A stretch of DNA of 64,000 nucleotides from Chitinophaga pinensis (GTDB lineage Bacteria > Bacteroidota > Bacteroidia > 2-12-FULL-35-15). Shown one piece after another: positions 50,142 to 59,606 of the stretch. The stretch is from positions 24,380-88,379 of the forward strand of contig CAMCYR010000008.1 of NCBI GenBank assembly GCA_945885475.1. Reading direction: 5' to 3'. A program made the position numbers and the translations under genes. Each line of letters begins with the position of its first letter. Position 1 is the first letter of the stretch. The notes under the pieces were generated by a model that made no database searches, had not been told where the DNA came from, and was given only the letters and a program-made list of their open reading frames with translations.

Positions 50142-50708
50142 ATGAAAATACTAGTATTGGATAATTACGATAGCTTTACATACAACCTGGTTCATTATCT
50201 CGAAAAAGTAAGCGATGCAGAAATTGAAGTCCAGCGCAACGATAAAATCAGTCTGCAAGAAATTGCAAAATTTGATAAGATCTTACTTTCTCCCGGTCCT
50301 GGTATTCCTTCCGAAGCTGGAATTTTATTGGACGTCATCAAAACCTATGCTGCTTCTAAAAGTATTTTTGGTATTTGTCTCGGACAGCAAGCAATTGCAG
50401 AAGTATTTGGTGCTTCCCTTGTAAATTTAAGCGCTGTGTTTCATGGTGTTTCAACTCCAGTTGAAATTATTGCTGATGATATTTTATTTAAAAATATTCC
50501 ACGGAAATTGAATGTCGGCAGGTACCATTCCTGGTGTGTGAATAAAATCAACTTCCCCGAAGAACTCGATATAACAGCTATCGATGAGCAAGGAAATATT
50601 ATGGCAATTAAACATAAAAAATACGAAGTGAGAGGTGTTCAGTTTCATCCTGAGAGTATTCTTACGGAACACGGATTAAAAATGATTGAAAATTGGATCA
50701 GGGGATAA
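50142..50708 (+). CDS. pabA: Aminodeoxychorismate/anthranilate synthase glutaminase subunit
   Basis: 188-residue class I glutamine amidotransferase that feeds ammonia to a chorismate-utilising partner. Marks: 'DNYDSFTYNLVHYLEK', 'LSPGPGIPSEAG', nucleophile Cys in 'GICLGQQAIAEVFG', and the His-Glu pair in 'VQFHPESI'. The partner (PabB or TrpE) is not in the window. A PabC-like gene at 57592 makes PabA the likelier name, but TrpG is possible. Confidence 0.88.
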   Translation: MKILVLDNYDSFTYNLVHYLEKVSDAEIEVQRNDKISLQEIAKFDKILLSPGPGIPSEAGILLDVIKTYAASKSIFGICLGQQAIAEVFGASLVNLSAVFHGVSTPVEIIADDILFKNIPRKLNVGRYHSWCVNKINFPEELDITAIDEQGNIMAIKHKKYEVRGVQFHPESILTEHGLKMIENWIRG

Positions 50709-50747
50709 AATGAAAGAACTGTTAAATAAAGTAGTTGAACTCAAAAG

Positions 50748-51239
50748 ATGGATTTAAAATTTAAAAAAGCGAGTCAAGAGGATGCGCTATTAATTGCTCA
50801 ATTAGCAGATCGTATCTGGAAAAAACATTATATCTCCATCATCAGCATGGAGCAGATCGAATTTATGCTCAGTACAATGTATTCCGAAGATAGTCTGATC
50901 GATCAGATGCAAAAGGGGCATCAGTTTGAATTGGTGTATACGAATGTAACACCCATAGGATATATCTCTATCACTAAAAAGAATGACACAGAATATTTTC
51001 TGAATAAATTTTATGTAGAAACATCGGAGCAGGGAAAAGGTGTTGGTTCGGCTTTATTGAAACACATTCTGGATCAGATTCCGAATGCCCTTAGTATCGA
51101 GTTGACTGTTAATAGACAGAACTATAAAGCCATCAATTTTTATTTCAAAAATGGTTTTGCAATTCAAAATGTAGCTGATTTCGATATCGGCAATGGTTAT
51201 TTTATGAATGATTTTATAATGATCCGTAAACTAAAATAA
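50748..51239 (+). CDS. GNAT-family N-acetyltransferase
   Basis: 163 residues. The acetyl-CoA loop is visible as 'FYVETSEQGKGVGSALLKHIL' (Q-x2-G-x-G form), followed by 'LTVNRQNYKAINFYFKNGF'. Substrate unknown. It lies 39 nt after pabA on the same strand, perhaps co-transcribed. Confidence 0.9.
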   Translation: MDLKFKKASQEDALLIAQLADRIWKKHYISIISMEQIEFMLSTMYSEDSLIDQMQKGHQFELVYTNVTPIGYISITKKNDTEYFLNKFYVETSEQGKGVGSALLKHILDQIPNALSIELTVNRQNYKAINFYFKNGFAIQNVADFDIGNGYFMNDFIMIRKLK

Positions 51240-51374
51240 AACTGAAAAGATAAGTATTGTTGCAAACAACTATTTTTGATCCTGCTTCAAATTTACCCTT
51301 TGTGAATTTTGCCGGTGATGCATTAATTCGCTGCCTTAGCTTCGGATACAAGCTCAATTATATTGCTCCTTTTT

Positions 51375-52346
51375 CTACTTAACAGCCAGCATCCATTTTT
51401 CTACTTTTTTTATAAAGTCAGCTACTTGTCTTGCAGGCCATAAGGGCAATTGTTTTCCATCACTGATGTTGCAGTACAAGGTCATTTGAAAAAGTGCACG
51501 CAATGTGCTGAAATAGGGGAGAAGCTCAATCTCTGTTCCTGTAAGTGCGCGTTGTGAAGTGTATCCATTTAAAAATGAATCAATAATTTCCTTTGGTTTA
51601 TTCTTGTGGTCATACCACATAAATACTCCGATATCATAAACCAAATAACCCTTTCCAAAAAAATCAAAATCGAAAAAAGTAAATTTATCAGTACCCGTTA
51701 AATGAAAATTTTCTGCCTGCAAATCTCCATGGCAGATCCCGCTTGCTAATGCGCCTTGATCAATAGATGAAAAAACAGACATGAAATCATTTTTTAATTT
51801 TAATACATAAGCGTATTCTTCAGGATAATCTTTAAGGATAGACTTCAGTGTGCTTAATGTCTTTTCAAACTGAACTTCAATGTCGTAGTTGTGTGCCGTT
51901 TCTCCCAAATTTTTATTTTGAGTCAAGACGTGGATTTTACCTGTTTCTTTTCCTAATAACGCAGCTTGGTCGATGGATAGTTTTCTAACCTGTTGCCCCT
52001 CAGCAAATGAAAATAAAACAAGATATCTTTTTCCTTCAGGTGCATTGATGGTATGTATGAATTGCGACTGCTTATCAGAAATAGAATAGGAAACAGATAT
52101 TCCATTTTCTTTTAAAAGATCCAATAACTTTATTTCCGTTTCAATACTTTCTTTGCTTCTCCAATTGTGCTTGTATACACGAAGAATATATTTTGCAGTA
52201 GAAGTTTTTATCAGATAGGTATCGTTAAATCCCCGCTTTAAAAAAGTAATTCCTGCAGCTGCTGAAATAGAGTAATTGTCTATCAGGAATTCTAATAATA
52301 CTGTTGTTGATAAAGAGGAATATTCAACCGGAAATGTCATATGCAA
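51375..52346 (-). CDS. Aminoglycoside/homoserine-kinase-like phosphotransferase
   Basis: 323 residues with the APH fold: 'RGFNDTYLIKTSTAKYILRV' (Gly loop and Lys), the catalytic 'ICHGDLQAENFHL', and the metal motif 'FFDFDFFGKGYLVYDIGV'. Could phosphorylate a small amine or alcohol. An antibiotic-resistance role is not implied. Confidence 0.88.
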   Translation of the reverse strand: MHMTFPVEYSSLSTTVLLEFLIDNYSISAAAGITFLKRGFNDTYLIKTSTAKYILRVYKHNWRSKESIETEIKLLDLLKENGISVSYSISDKQSQFIHTINAPEGKRYLVLFSFAEGQQVRKLSIDQAALLGKETGKIHVLTQNKNLGETAHNYDIEVQFEKTLSTLKSILKDYPEEYAYVLKLKNDFMSVFSSIDQGALASGICHGDLQAENFHLTGTDKFTFFDFDFFGKGYLVYDIGVFMWYDHKNKPKEIIDSFLNGYTSQRALTGTEIELLPYFSTLRALFQMTLYCNISDGKQLPLWPARQVADFIKKVEKWMLAVK

Positions 52347-52792
52347 ATGTAGGGATTTTGTAATTGCCTGTGCTTTTAGAATCTTGTCTGATCGCTTTAA
52401 ACATATTCGCTACAATCCAATTTTTTTAACTGTTCTTGATTAGTTCCCAATTTACTAGCACTTGACCAAGTGCAAGTTCAACTGTTTTTTCTTCTATATT
52501 TTCAGAATTAACCGTTTGTTTCCTTTGCTAATGCGAGAAAAGAATAGCAGCTGTATGAAGGACAATGAAATTTATTGTCTGGTTCTTTAAAAATTCACTG
52601 AAGTAGAGTAAATTAAATATTTAAATAAAGTAAAATTATTGTTAATGGAATTCTTTTTTGATTTTAAGGAATAAATTCTGAAGCAGAATTCGGAGCAGCT
52701 GTTTATTTTATAACATACTGAAAATAAGAACTCTATAAACTTGACTTTCATTGAAATATGTTATAAGTTTGTTTCATAGATTAACTTTGATG
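52347..52792 (+). other. 446-bp gap without a recognised gene
   Basis: AT-rich intergenic sequence between divergent genes; presumably holds both promoters, but no exact consensus was found. Confidence 0.5.
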
Positions 52793-53284
52793 ATGTCGAA
52801 ACGATATAAATATTGTTTGTGTGGTGTATTCATCCTGCTTGTTTTTGAGGTTTATTCCCAACAAACCAACTTCAACAATGAGGCGATGGTAACTATTGTT
52901 GGAAATGCTCCTCAACCTAATTCCAACTCCGAACCACATGACTTTATTAATTCTAATCCAAATTCTGAAAATAACGAACCTCAGATGCAGCAGCAGGTAT
53001 CCTCTCAGAACATTGAACCTACTTTAGAAAATGGTTTCCACATTCGTTTTGAATTGAATTCAGAACAACAGGAATCGAATAGTCAAAAGGCTAACAATCT
53101 TGTTTCTCCTTCGGGATATAACTTGGGATCATCTCCATCTTCTTCTAGTGATTTATCTGTTGGAAAAATGAAAAAACGCGGAACATCTTTAGCTGAAAGG
53201 TCTTTTAATGCGAAAAAACGTTTTAAAACCTGGTTCCCAAAACGTAAAAAACGTTACCACCCTCATCTTTGTGGGCGTTTTTAA
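52793..53284 (+). CDS. Exported disordered protein with basic C-terminus
   Basis: 163 residues from the ATG at 52793 (ATG at 52790 also possible; an earlier in-frame TTG is rejected). A signal peptide ('CLCGVFILLVFEVYSQQ') is followed by a long Asn/Gln/Ser/Pro-rich, probably disordered segment, and then a strongly basic end ('NAKKRFKTWFPKRKKRY'). No family recognised. The last codons coincide with a terminator hairpin, so the true C-terminus may differ. Confidence 0.6.
   Translation: MSKRYKYCLCGVFILLVFEVYSQQTNFNNEAMVTIVGNAPQPNSNSEPHDFINSNPNSENNEPQMQQQVSSQNIEPTLENGFHIRFELNSEQQESNSQKANNLVSPSGYNLGSSPSSSSDLSVGKMKKRGTSLAERSFNAKKRFKTWFPKRKKRYHPHLCGRF
53246..53283 (+). terminator. Terminator overlapping a gene end
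   Basis: AAAAACG with CGTTTTT plus CCAC with GTGG around a 10-nt loop, ending in Ts; lies inside the last 13 codons of the preceding gene. Confidence 0.6.
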
Positions 53285-53499
53285 TTCCAGTATCTACTTC
53301 TCAACTTCCCCTTATTATTTTAATTCAGACAATTTTTTTAAATGCTTAGTATCTTCTGTGATTTTCTTTAATTCAAATTTTAATTTAAACCTTCTTACAC
53401 CCATTTCCTGGCTCGGTTTTAGCCAATTATTTAATAATATTTTTTAGATTTGCTTACTTCTATCAAAAAGAAAAATTTAATTAATAAAGAAAGATATTC

Positions 53500-54405
53500 T
53501 TGAAAAAAAATCTCCTTTTACTTTCTATTCTTATACATACTTTTGCATTTTCGCAAAATCAAGGAAAAAAATATCCGGCAGGTAATGGAGGCTCGGTTTT
53601 TCTTCCTCTTGGAGATATTTCTTTTGCTGATGAAGTGGTCGATTTTAAGCGTGGTGAACCCGATGCTGTTTCTGAAGCCTGCGATTCTATTCTTTCCCTT
53701 GGGATTTCTGATTTTGCTGGTGTTGCATCCAATTTTACTTCTCTAGGCTGCGGTGGGAAACTTACACTGCGTTTTACAGACAATGCCTTGATCGATATTC
53801 CCGGTCCCGACCTTTACGTTTTTGAAGTAGGAAAATACATTGAAACAACTCAACTGTACGTTTCCAAAAATGGTAAAAAATGGATCAATGTCGGTTCAAT
53901 TAGTGGTGGTATTTCTTCAGTCGATATTGGTGATTCTGTAAAAAGTGCTGACGTGTTTCATTATGTTATGCTGGAAGATCTGAAATCTGATTGCAAAGGT
54001 TCCTGGCCGGGAGCAGATATTGATGCTGTTGCTGCAATTGGGTCGGGTAGCCAGATCAACTTGAAAAGTGCCGTACTCTTTGATTTTGATACGTTCGAGC
54101 TTTTACCTGCGGCAAAAATAGAGTTAGACATGGTTGTTGAACAAATAAAAAAAGAAAGCCCTTCTAAAATAATCATTGAAGGTCATACAGATAATGCCGG
54201 TATCGAGCCGTACAATCAGACATTGTCTGAAAAAAGAGCCATATCCGTCAAAAATTACCTCTTTTCAAAATTATCTGCCTTCAAAACTAACTCAAGCGCC
54301 ATCGGATATGGCAGTACCCTGCCTGTGGCTTCGAATGAAAGTAAATTGGGACAAGATAAAAACAGAAGAGTAAGTATTATTCTGATACCTAAAATAGAAA
54401 AATAG
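53500..54405 (+). CDS. OmpA-domain cell-envelope protein
   Basis: 301 residues from a TTG start that gives a proper signal peptide ('LLLLSILIHTFAFSQ'). Residues about 20-180 form a beta-rich domain ('VFEVGKYIETTQLYVSKNG'). The C-terminal 110 residues are an OmpA/MotB peptidoglycan-binding domain ('AVLFDFDTFELLPAAKIEL', 'IIEGHTDNAGIEPYNQ', 'LSEKRAISVKNYL', 'KNRRVSI'). Likely anchors an outer-membrane or periplasmic assembly to the wall. Confidence 0.88.
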   Translation: MKKNLLLLSILIHTFAFSQNQGKKYPAGNGGSVFLPLGDISFADEVVDFKRGEPDAVSEACDSILSLGISDFAGVASNFTSLGCGGKLTLRFTDNALIDIPGPDLYVFEVGKYIETTQLYVSKNGKKWINVGSISGGISSVDIGDSVKSADVFHYVMLEDLKSDCKGSWPGADIDAVAAIGSGSQINLKSAVLFDFDTFELLPAAKIELDMVVEQIKKESPSKIIIEGHTDNAGIEPYNQTLSEKRAISVKNYLFSKLSAFKTNSSAIGYGSTLPVASNESKLGQDKNRRVSIILIPKIEK

Positions 54406-54455
54406 TTTCCAGAATTCAATTCATCTATTAAAAGTGATCATTCCTTGCTTTTTTT

Positions 54456-54463
54456 TATCTTTG
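54456..54463 (+). promoter_or_regulatory. -7 box TATCTTTG
   Basis: Exact TAnnTTTG match 37 nt upstream of the gene at 54501. Confidence 0.5.
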
Positions 54464-54500
54464 CAGTGCACACTACTATAAATAAACCACTCTTCAAAAA

Positions 54501-56081
54501 ATGAAAAAATTACCTGCTCTCGTATTTATAATATTTTCCCTATTTCTTTCTAAAGAGATGTTTGCCCAAGAAGATAAAAAAACAAATCCTTTTCTGGCTG
54601 ATCAAAAATTCAATAATGGAAATTTTGAAGCGGCATTGGAGGATTATTTGTCTTTGTTAGAATATGATTCAAAAAATGATAAATACAACTATAATATTGC
54701 AATTTGTTATTTGAATACCAATATAAATAAAACAAAAGCTATTCCTTATTTAGAGATTCTTACACGCAAACCTAAGTGTGATCCGAATGCAATGTATTTA
54801 TTGGGTCGCGCCTATCAGTATGCTTGCCGTTTCGATGATGCAATAAAAACATATACGACCTTCAAACAAACTGGAAGAGGGAATACTTCAAATTTAGCAG
54901 ATGTTGATCGGCAGGTCCAATATTGTATCAACGCAAAAGAGTTGATGAAGTTCCCACTGGATGTCAAATTTGAAAATTTGGGACCGAATGTCAATTCGCC
55001 GTATGCCGATTATTATCCTTTTGTTCCAAGTGATGAATCGTTTATTGTTTTTAATACCCGCAGACCCGATGACGGAGGTTCAATTACAAAGGAAGACGGA
55101 ACCTATTCTGCAGCAATTTATATTTCAAAAGTAATTGAAGGTGCTTTTGTAAAGTCTAAAAATATCGGACCTCCTATTGCTAAAAGAGAAGGAGAGCAGG
55201 AAATTATCGGCTTGTCTGCAACCGGTGAAATTATGTTATTGTACTATACGAATTTAAAAGGTGTGGGTGATATTTATAGCACAGCCACCGATAAAAATAA
55301 AAGTTTTAAACCTGCAGATAAATTAGATGTGAATATCAATTCTTCGAAAGCGGAAGAGATTGCTGCTTGTATCAGTTCAGATGGTTCAATACTTTATTTT
55401 GCAAGTAACCGTGAAGGCGGAAAAGGTGGTACCGATTTATATTTAAGTCGAAAACTGCCCGATGGCAAATGGGGACCTCCACAAAATATGGGCGCGGATA
55501 TAAATACTCCTTTTGATGAAGATTTCCCTAATGTTTCTGCTGATGGAAAAGTGATTTATTTCAGCTCTAACGGGCACACAAGCATGGGTGGCTATGATAT
55601 TTTTAAAGCGGATTTGAATGCTGAAACTAACCAATTTTCGAATCCTAAAAATATCGGATATCCAATTAATACGCCAGAAGATAATTACAACTTCCGTATT
55701 TCAAGTAATGGTCGTTTTGGATATATTGCTGCTTTGCGTGAAGGTGGTTTTGGGGACCTGGATATTTATCGTGTTACTTTGAATGAAGTTGAACAGCAGT
55801 ATTCCGTTATTAATGGTACTATTTCTTCTGCTGACTCGACACAGAAGTTGAATTTTTTAGATGTCTTTATATCTGTTATTGATACAAAAACACAAGAAGT
55901 AGTTGGTACGTATTTACCCAATCCGAATTCCGGTAGGTATGTGATGGTGCTTTCACCAGGGATTTATGATCTGAATCTTGAGGCGAATGGGTTTCAGCCG
56001 ATCACAGAGAAAATAACTGTGTTGGATAAAAGCTCGTTCAAGTTCGAAATTTCAAAAAATATTCAACTGAAACCAGAATGA
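54501..56081 (+). CDS. TPR plus TolB-like beta-propeller protein
   Basis: 526 residues. A signal peptide ('LVFIIFSLFLSKEMFAQ') is followed by TPR-like helices (about 30-150, 'NYNIAICYLNTNINKTKAIP'), repeated PD40/TolB propeller blades ('IYFSSNGHTSMGGYDIFKA', 'GYIAALREGGFGDLDIYRV') and a C-terminal carboxypeptidase-regulatory-like fold. It resembles PorE-like T9SS-associated proteins that lack their OmpA domain; here an OmpA protein is encoded just upstream. Confidence 0.85.
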   Translation: MKKLPALVFIIFSLFLSKEMFAQEDKKTNPFLADQKFNNGNFEAALEDYLSLLEYDSKNDKYNYNIAICYLNTNINKTKAIPYLEILTRKPKCDPNAMYLLGRAYQYACRFDDAIKTYTTFKQTGRGNTSNLADVDRQVQYCINAKELMKFPLDVKFENLGPNVNSPYADYYPFVPSDESFIVFNTRRPDDGGSITKEDGTYSAAIYISKVIEGAFVKSKNIGPPIAKREGEQEIIGLSATGEIMLLYYTNLKGVGDIYSTATDKNKSFKPADKLDVNINSSKAEEIAACISSDGSILYFASNREGGKGGTDLYLSRKLPDGKWGPPQNMGADINTPFDEDFPNVSADGKVIYFSSNGHTSMGGYDIFKADLNAETNQFSNPKNIGYPINTPEDNYNFRISSNGRFGYIAALREGGFGDLDIYRVTLNEVEQQYSVINGTISSADSTQKLNFLDVFISVIDTKTQEVVGTYLPNPNSGRYVMVLSPGIYDLNLEANGFQPITEKITVLDKSSFKFEISKNIQLKPE

Positions 56082-56460
56082 TTTCAAAATAAATAAACAA
56101 CAAAAAAGCATCGCAAATAAAAGCGATAAAACAAGTTCCTATCCTTCCTGAAGCATTCCGTTGCACAAGCATTGGACCGCCAAACTGCTCATTATGCCTA
56201 TCATATAAAATAAATTACATTTCTCGCAAAGTATATTAAAAAGAATAACTGGCATTCATTATCTACTACAAAGAGTAGGTCTGCCGGTCATTCATTAGGT
56301 TATTATTTGGATAATTTAAAGTAAGACAAAGTAAATTGTTCTTGCCGAAGTCCAAGGAATTCGAGGTTTTCTATAAAGCAGTTAAATTAGCAAATGATAA
56401 GCTCTTTAATTGGGTCTGTGGATTCTTGAAAATAAGATACAAATCATTACCTTTACAACT
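56082..56460 (+). other. 379-bp gap without a recognised gene
   Basis: AT-rich, short broken frames only; no convincing motif. An in-frame extension of the rhomboid gene into this gap is not supported by a start. Confidence 0.45.
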
Positions 56461-57072
56461 ATGATTACATACATTATACTTGCAATTACAGTTTTCATTT
56501 CTATTTCTGCTATGGATAATCATTCGTTAAAAAACAAATTAGTTTTTAATGCTTATCTTATTCATGAGCGAAAGGAGTGGTACCGTTTCTTTTCAAGTGG
56601 TTTGATACATGCCGATTGGATGCACCTTGGATTTAATATGTTGTCGCTGTATATGTTTGGTAAAGCTGTCGAGGAGGCTTACCTAAAACTGTTTGATGTT
56701 AAAGGAGTTTTGTTTTTTATTCTTTTATACGTCGGCGGCTTGGCAATGTCGTCGCTTTATTCTTATGAACGCAACAAGGGAAATATCTATTACAATGCTT
56801 TAGGTGCTTCAGGTGCAGTATCCTCTGTAATCTATGCATTTATACTTTTGGCTCCTACAGCGCGATTGGGTTTTATGTTTATTCCTGTGCCTATTCCTGC
56901 TTATCTTTTTGGTTTCATTTATCTGGGGATCGAATACTATTTGAGCAAACGTGGAAATACAGGCATTGCTCATGATGCTCATTTTTGGGGTGCAATTTAT
57001 GGTGTTGTGCTCACCATAATTCTTAAACCAAGTTTAGCAAGTCGTTTTATTGATCAAATTATTGGACGATGA
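56461..57072 (+). CDS. Rhomboid-family intramembrane serine protease
   Basis: 203 residues from the ATG at 56461, chosen because the first TM starts there. 'HADWMHLGFNMLSLYMFG' is the rhomboid loop/TM2 motif, 'GASGAVSSVIYAF' carries the catalytic Ser, and 'HDAHFWGAIYG' the catalytic His. Six TM segments. The substrate is unknown. Overlaps the next gene by 4 nt. Confidence 0.92.
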   Translation: MITYIILAITVFISISAMDNHSLKNKLVFNAYLIHERKEWYRFFSSGLIHADWMHLGFNMLSLYMFGKAVEEAYLKLFDVKGVLFFILLYVGGLAMSSLYSYERNKGNIYYNALGASGAVSSVIYAFILLAPTARLGFMFIPVPIPAYLFGFIYLGIEYYLSKRGNTGIAHDAHFWGAIYGVVLTIILKPSLASRFIDQIIGR

Positions 57073-57548
57073 TGAAAGCAGTTTTTTTAGACAGAGATGG
57101 TGTCATTAATGTTGAACGCGGTTATACGCATCAATTGTCGGACTTTATAATTTTGCCCGACTTAATAGAAGTGCTTCAGTTGCTTCAGAAAAAAGGATAT
57201 TTACTTGTTGTTGTTTCCAATCAAAGCGGCATTGCAAAAGGACTTTATAAACAAGAAGAAGTAGAGGTTTTGCATACGTTTATGGTAGATGAGTTTGCTA
57301 AGAATGGAATTTTATTATCAGAAATATATTATTGTGTTCACCATCCCGATATTGGTAAATGTATTTGTCGTAAACCGGATTCGCTTTTTGTTGAAAAAGC
57401 ACTTGCCCGTTTTGATATTGATGCAAAACAGTCTTATTTTATCGGTGACAAAGAACGAGATACTGAAGCCGCAGAAAAGGCCGGAGTGAGAGGTATTCTG
57501 ATAGAAGCAAATATTTCACTGAAAACGATTTTAGATCAAATAGTGTAG
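57069..57548 (+). CDS. HAD phosphatase, GmhB-like (heptose bisphosphate/histidinol phosphate type)
   Basis: 159 residues. 'AVFLDRDGVINVERGY' has the DxDxT/V-type nucleophile. 'VVVSNQSGIAKGLY', the Zn-binding-like 'YYCVHHPDIGKCICRKP' and 'YFIGDKERDTEAAEKAG' complete the family. GmhB makes D-glycero-D-manno-heptose-1-phosphate for LPS, and the many LPS genes around support that. A histidinol-phosphatase role is less likely. Confidence 0.85.
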   Translation: MMKAVFLDRDGVINVERGYTHQLSDFIILPDLIEVLQLLQKKGYLLVVVSNQSGIAKGLYKQEEVEVLHTFMVDEFAKNGILLSEIYYCVHHPDIGKCICRKPDSLFVEKALARFDIDAKQSYFIGDKERDTEAAEKAGVRGILIEANISLKTILDQIV

Positions 57549-57578
57549 CTTTATATTTTTATTATTCATTAGTCATTC

Positions 57579-57591
57579 TGACCTATTAGAG
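57579..57591 (+). promoter_or_regulatory. TGACCTATTAGAG motif touching a start codon
   Basis: A single-mismatch copy of the island's TGACCTATAAGAG element, here on the chromosome and directly adjacent to the ATG at 57592. The clean pyrimidine tract is absent. Confidence 0.4.
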
Positions 57592-58437
57592 ATGCAGATA
57601 TATCTGAGCCATAACGGAAATTTTATTTTAGCAGACATGCCTGTTGTCACTGCTAATAATCGCTCTTTCAGATATGGTGATGCTTTATTCGAAACAATCC
57701 GAATCACAAATTATAACCCTCAGTTTTTAAAAGAACATTTGATGCGCTTGCATGCAGGAATGGATATTTTGAAAATGGAAATGAATCCACTCCTTAATTC
57801 AACCTATCTGGAACATGCAATCTTGGAACTGGCCCAGAAAAACAATATTACTTCAGATGGACGCGCACGTTTAACGGTTTACCGCAACGAAGGCGGTTTC
57901 TATGCTCCTAGTGATAATAAGGTATCCTTTTTAATTGAAGTAGATAGTTTGGATGAAATAGGGTATACACTTAATTCCAAAGGATACACTGTTGATTTGT
58001 TTACTGAATTCAAAAAAGCACAAAATAATTTGTCATCTATTAAGTATGCTAATAGTGTAATTTATGTGATGGCTGGAATTCATAAGGTTCAGCAACAATT
58101 AGATGAATGTTTACTGCTTAACGACAAACATCACATAATTGAAGGGATAAGTTCTAATATCTTTGCAGTGAAAAACGGAGTTTTATATACTCCTCCGGTT
58201 GCCGATGGTTGTGTTAATGGTGTAATGCGCAAAAAGATTATTGAGATTGCTCAGGCAAACAAAATTGCGGTATATGAAATTTCAGTAATGCAGAACGTTT
58301 TGCTTGGCGCTGACGAATTGTTTTTAACAAATACGATTAATGGTATACGATGGGTTGTTGCTTATAAGCAGAAGCGGTATTTTAATGATACATCAAAAAA
58401 ATTAACTGAAAAGTTGAATGAACTGATTACAGGATAA
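57592..58437 (+). CDS. Class IV aminotransferase / aminodeoxychorismate lyase-like
   Basis: 281 residues. 'NNRSFRYGDALFETIRI' near the N-terminus, 'ARLTVYRNEGGFY', the PLP-lysine region 'LSSIKYANSVIYVMA', and 'IEGISSNIFAVKNG'. Class IV fold shared by PabC, BCAT and D-amino acid transaminase. PabC (4-aminobenzoate for folate) is favoured because pabA is nearby and a true BCAT is already at 5782. Confidence 0.85.
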   Translation: MQIYLSHNGNFILADMPVVTANNRSFRYGDALFETIRITNYNPQFLKEHLMRLHAGMDILKMEMNPLLNSTYLEHAILELAQKNNITSDGRARLTVYRNEGGFYAPSDNKVSFLIEVDSLDEIGYTLNSKGYTVDLFTEFKKAQNNLSSIKYANSVIYVMAGIHKVQQQLDECLLLNDKHHIIEGISSNIFAVKNGVLYTPPVADGCVNGVMRKKIIEIAQANKIAVYEISVMQNVLLGADELFLTNTINGIRWVVAYKQKRYFNDTSKKLTEKLNELITG

Positions 58438-58501
58438 TTATAGTTCATGTACTCAAATAGAATTGTTGGATAGCCGGAATTTATTTAACTAATAAAAAAT
58501 T

Positions 58502-59152
58502 ATGGAAGATCTTAGATTATATATCAATACGCTACGTCACGATTTTGCAAAGCAAACTTTAAGCAAAAAAGAGGTGAACACTGATCCAATACTGCAATTT
58601 GAAAAGTGGTTCAAGGAGGCTGTTGATGCTCACGTAAACGAACCCAATGCAATGACGCTTGCTACTGCGACAGCTGATGGTAAGCCTTCTGCCCGTATCG
58701 TATTGCTTCGGAATTTTAGTTCGTCGGGATTCGTATTCTATACAAATTATACAAGTAGAAAAGGGACCGAGGTAATGGACAATCCAACATGTGCCTTGCT
58801 CTTTTTTTGGCCTGAACTGGAACGTCAAGTTCGTATTGAAGGTGTTTTGTCAAAACAAACCGCTATCGAATCGGATGTTTATTTTAAAACGCGGCCGCGT
58901 AATAGCAAATTGGGTGCATGGACTTCTCAGCAAAGTCATGTGATTGCCAATAGGAATGTTCTGGACGAAGAATATCAAAAGCTGTCTGAGAAATTTCCTG
59001 GTGAAGATATTCCTCGTCCTGAAAATTGGGGTGGCTATATTTTGAACCCTCACAGTATCGAGTTCTGGCAGGGACGACCTAGTCGTTTGCACGATAGAAT
59101 TCTATACACAAAAGAAAATAATACTTGGAAAATTGACCGCTTGGCGCCATAA
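58502..59152 (+). CDS. pdxH: Pyridoxamine 5'-phosphate oxidase
   Basis: 216 residues, FMN-dependent; makes pyridoxal 5'-phosphate from PNP or PMP. Family marks are 'ATADGKPSARIVLLRNF', 'FVFYTNYTSRKGTE', 'FFWPELERQVRIEG' and the C-terminal 'WGGYILNPHSIEFWQGRPS' with 'RLHDRILY'. Full length. Ends before a bidirectional terminator shared with the Thx gene. Confidence 0.96.
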   Translation: MEDLRLYINTLRHDFAKQTLSKKEVNTDPILQFEKWFKEAVDAHVNEPNAMTLATATADGKPSARIVLLRNFSSSGFVFYTNYTSRKGTEVMDNPTCALLFFWPELERQVRIEGVLSKQTAIESDVYFKTRPRNSKLGAWTSQQSHVIANRNVLDEEYQKLSEKFPGEDIPRPENWGGYILNPHSIEFWQGRPSRLHDRILYTKENNTWKIDRLAP

Positions 59153-59189
59153 CTAAACCAAAGCGGAAGTTGTTTTTAAAAGTACAAAT

Positions 59190-59222
59190 AAAAAAAACCT
59201 CCTAAAATTGGAGGTTTTTTTA
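59190..59222. terminator. Bidirectional terminator between pdxH and Thx
   Basis: AACCTCC and GGAGGTT pair around a 7-nt loop, with an A-run before and T-run after. Confidence 0.9.
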
Positions 59223-59243
59223 TTTGAATAATTGTTAATTTTA

Positions 59244-59432
59244 TTAAGCTTTTTTTGCTGCTTTTTTTGGAGCCGCTGCCTTTTTAGGTGCTGCTGCTTT
59301 TTTAGGGCTTGCTACTTTTTTAGATGGAGCTGCTTTTTTCTTTGCTGCTACCTTTTTTTTGTTTGGTCTGCTTACACCAAATGAGCCCATTGAAATTTTA
59401 CCTTTTTTGCTTTTTTTATCGCCTTTTCCCAT
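59244..59432 (-). CDS. 30S ribosomal protein Thx with Lys/Ala-rich extension
   Basis: 62 residues. The first 27 ('MGKGDKKSKKGKISMGSFG' and on) match ribosomal protein THX, a tiny basic peptide that binds the head of the 30S subunit. The rest is a repeated KKAA/PKKAA tail not found in the short Thermus form. A perfect promoter precedes it and a terminator follows, so it is monocistronic. Confidence 0.85.
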   Translation of the reverse strand: MGKGDKKSKKGKISMGSFGVSRPNKKKVAAKKKAAPSKKVASPKKAAAPKKAAAPKKAAKKA

Positions 59433-59476
59433 AATAGTTATTATTGTTTTATAGTGTGTGTGTTTTATTTCCGATA

Positions 59477-59507
59477 CAAACCTACATTAAATTTAGAAAA
59501 TAACAAA
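59477..59507 (-). promoter_or_regulatory. Thx promoter, TTTG-N19-TAGGTTTG
   Basis: Perfect match to the Bacteroidota consensus, including the 19-nt spacer; transcription would start near 59470. Confidence 0.8.
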
Positions 59508-59606
59508 CTCTTTTATTTTTAGACAGTTAAAACAGCTAAGTACACGAACACTTTTCTCTAAAATTTTCCCTATCTGCGACTTAAATGTTGACAATACTAC
59601 GGCGTA

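Noticed and set aside
56082..56460. A broken stretch before the rhomboid gene that briefly suggested a GIY-YIG nuclease remnant
   Set aside because: Only a few residues fitted and the GIY and YIG strands could not be found in any frame.
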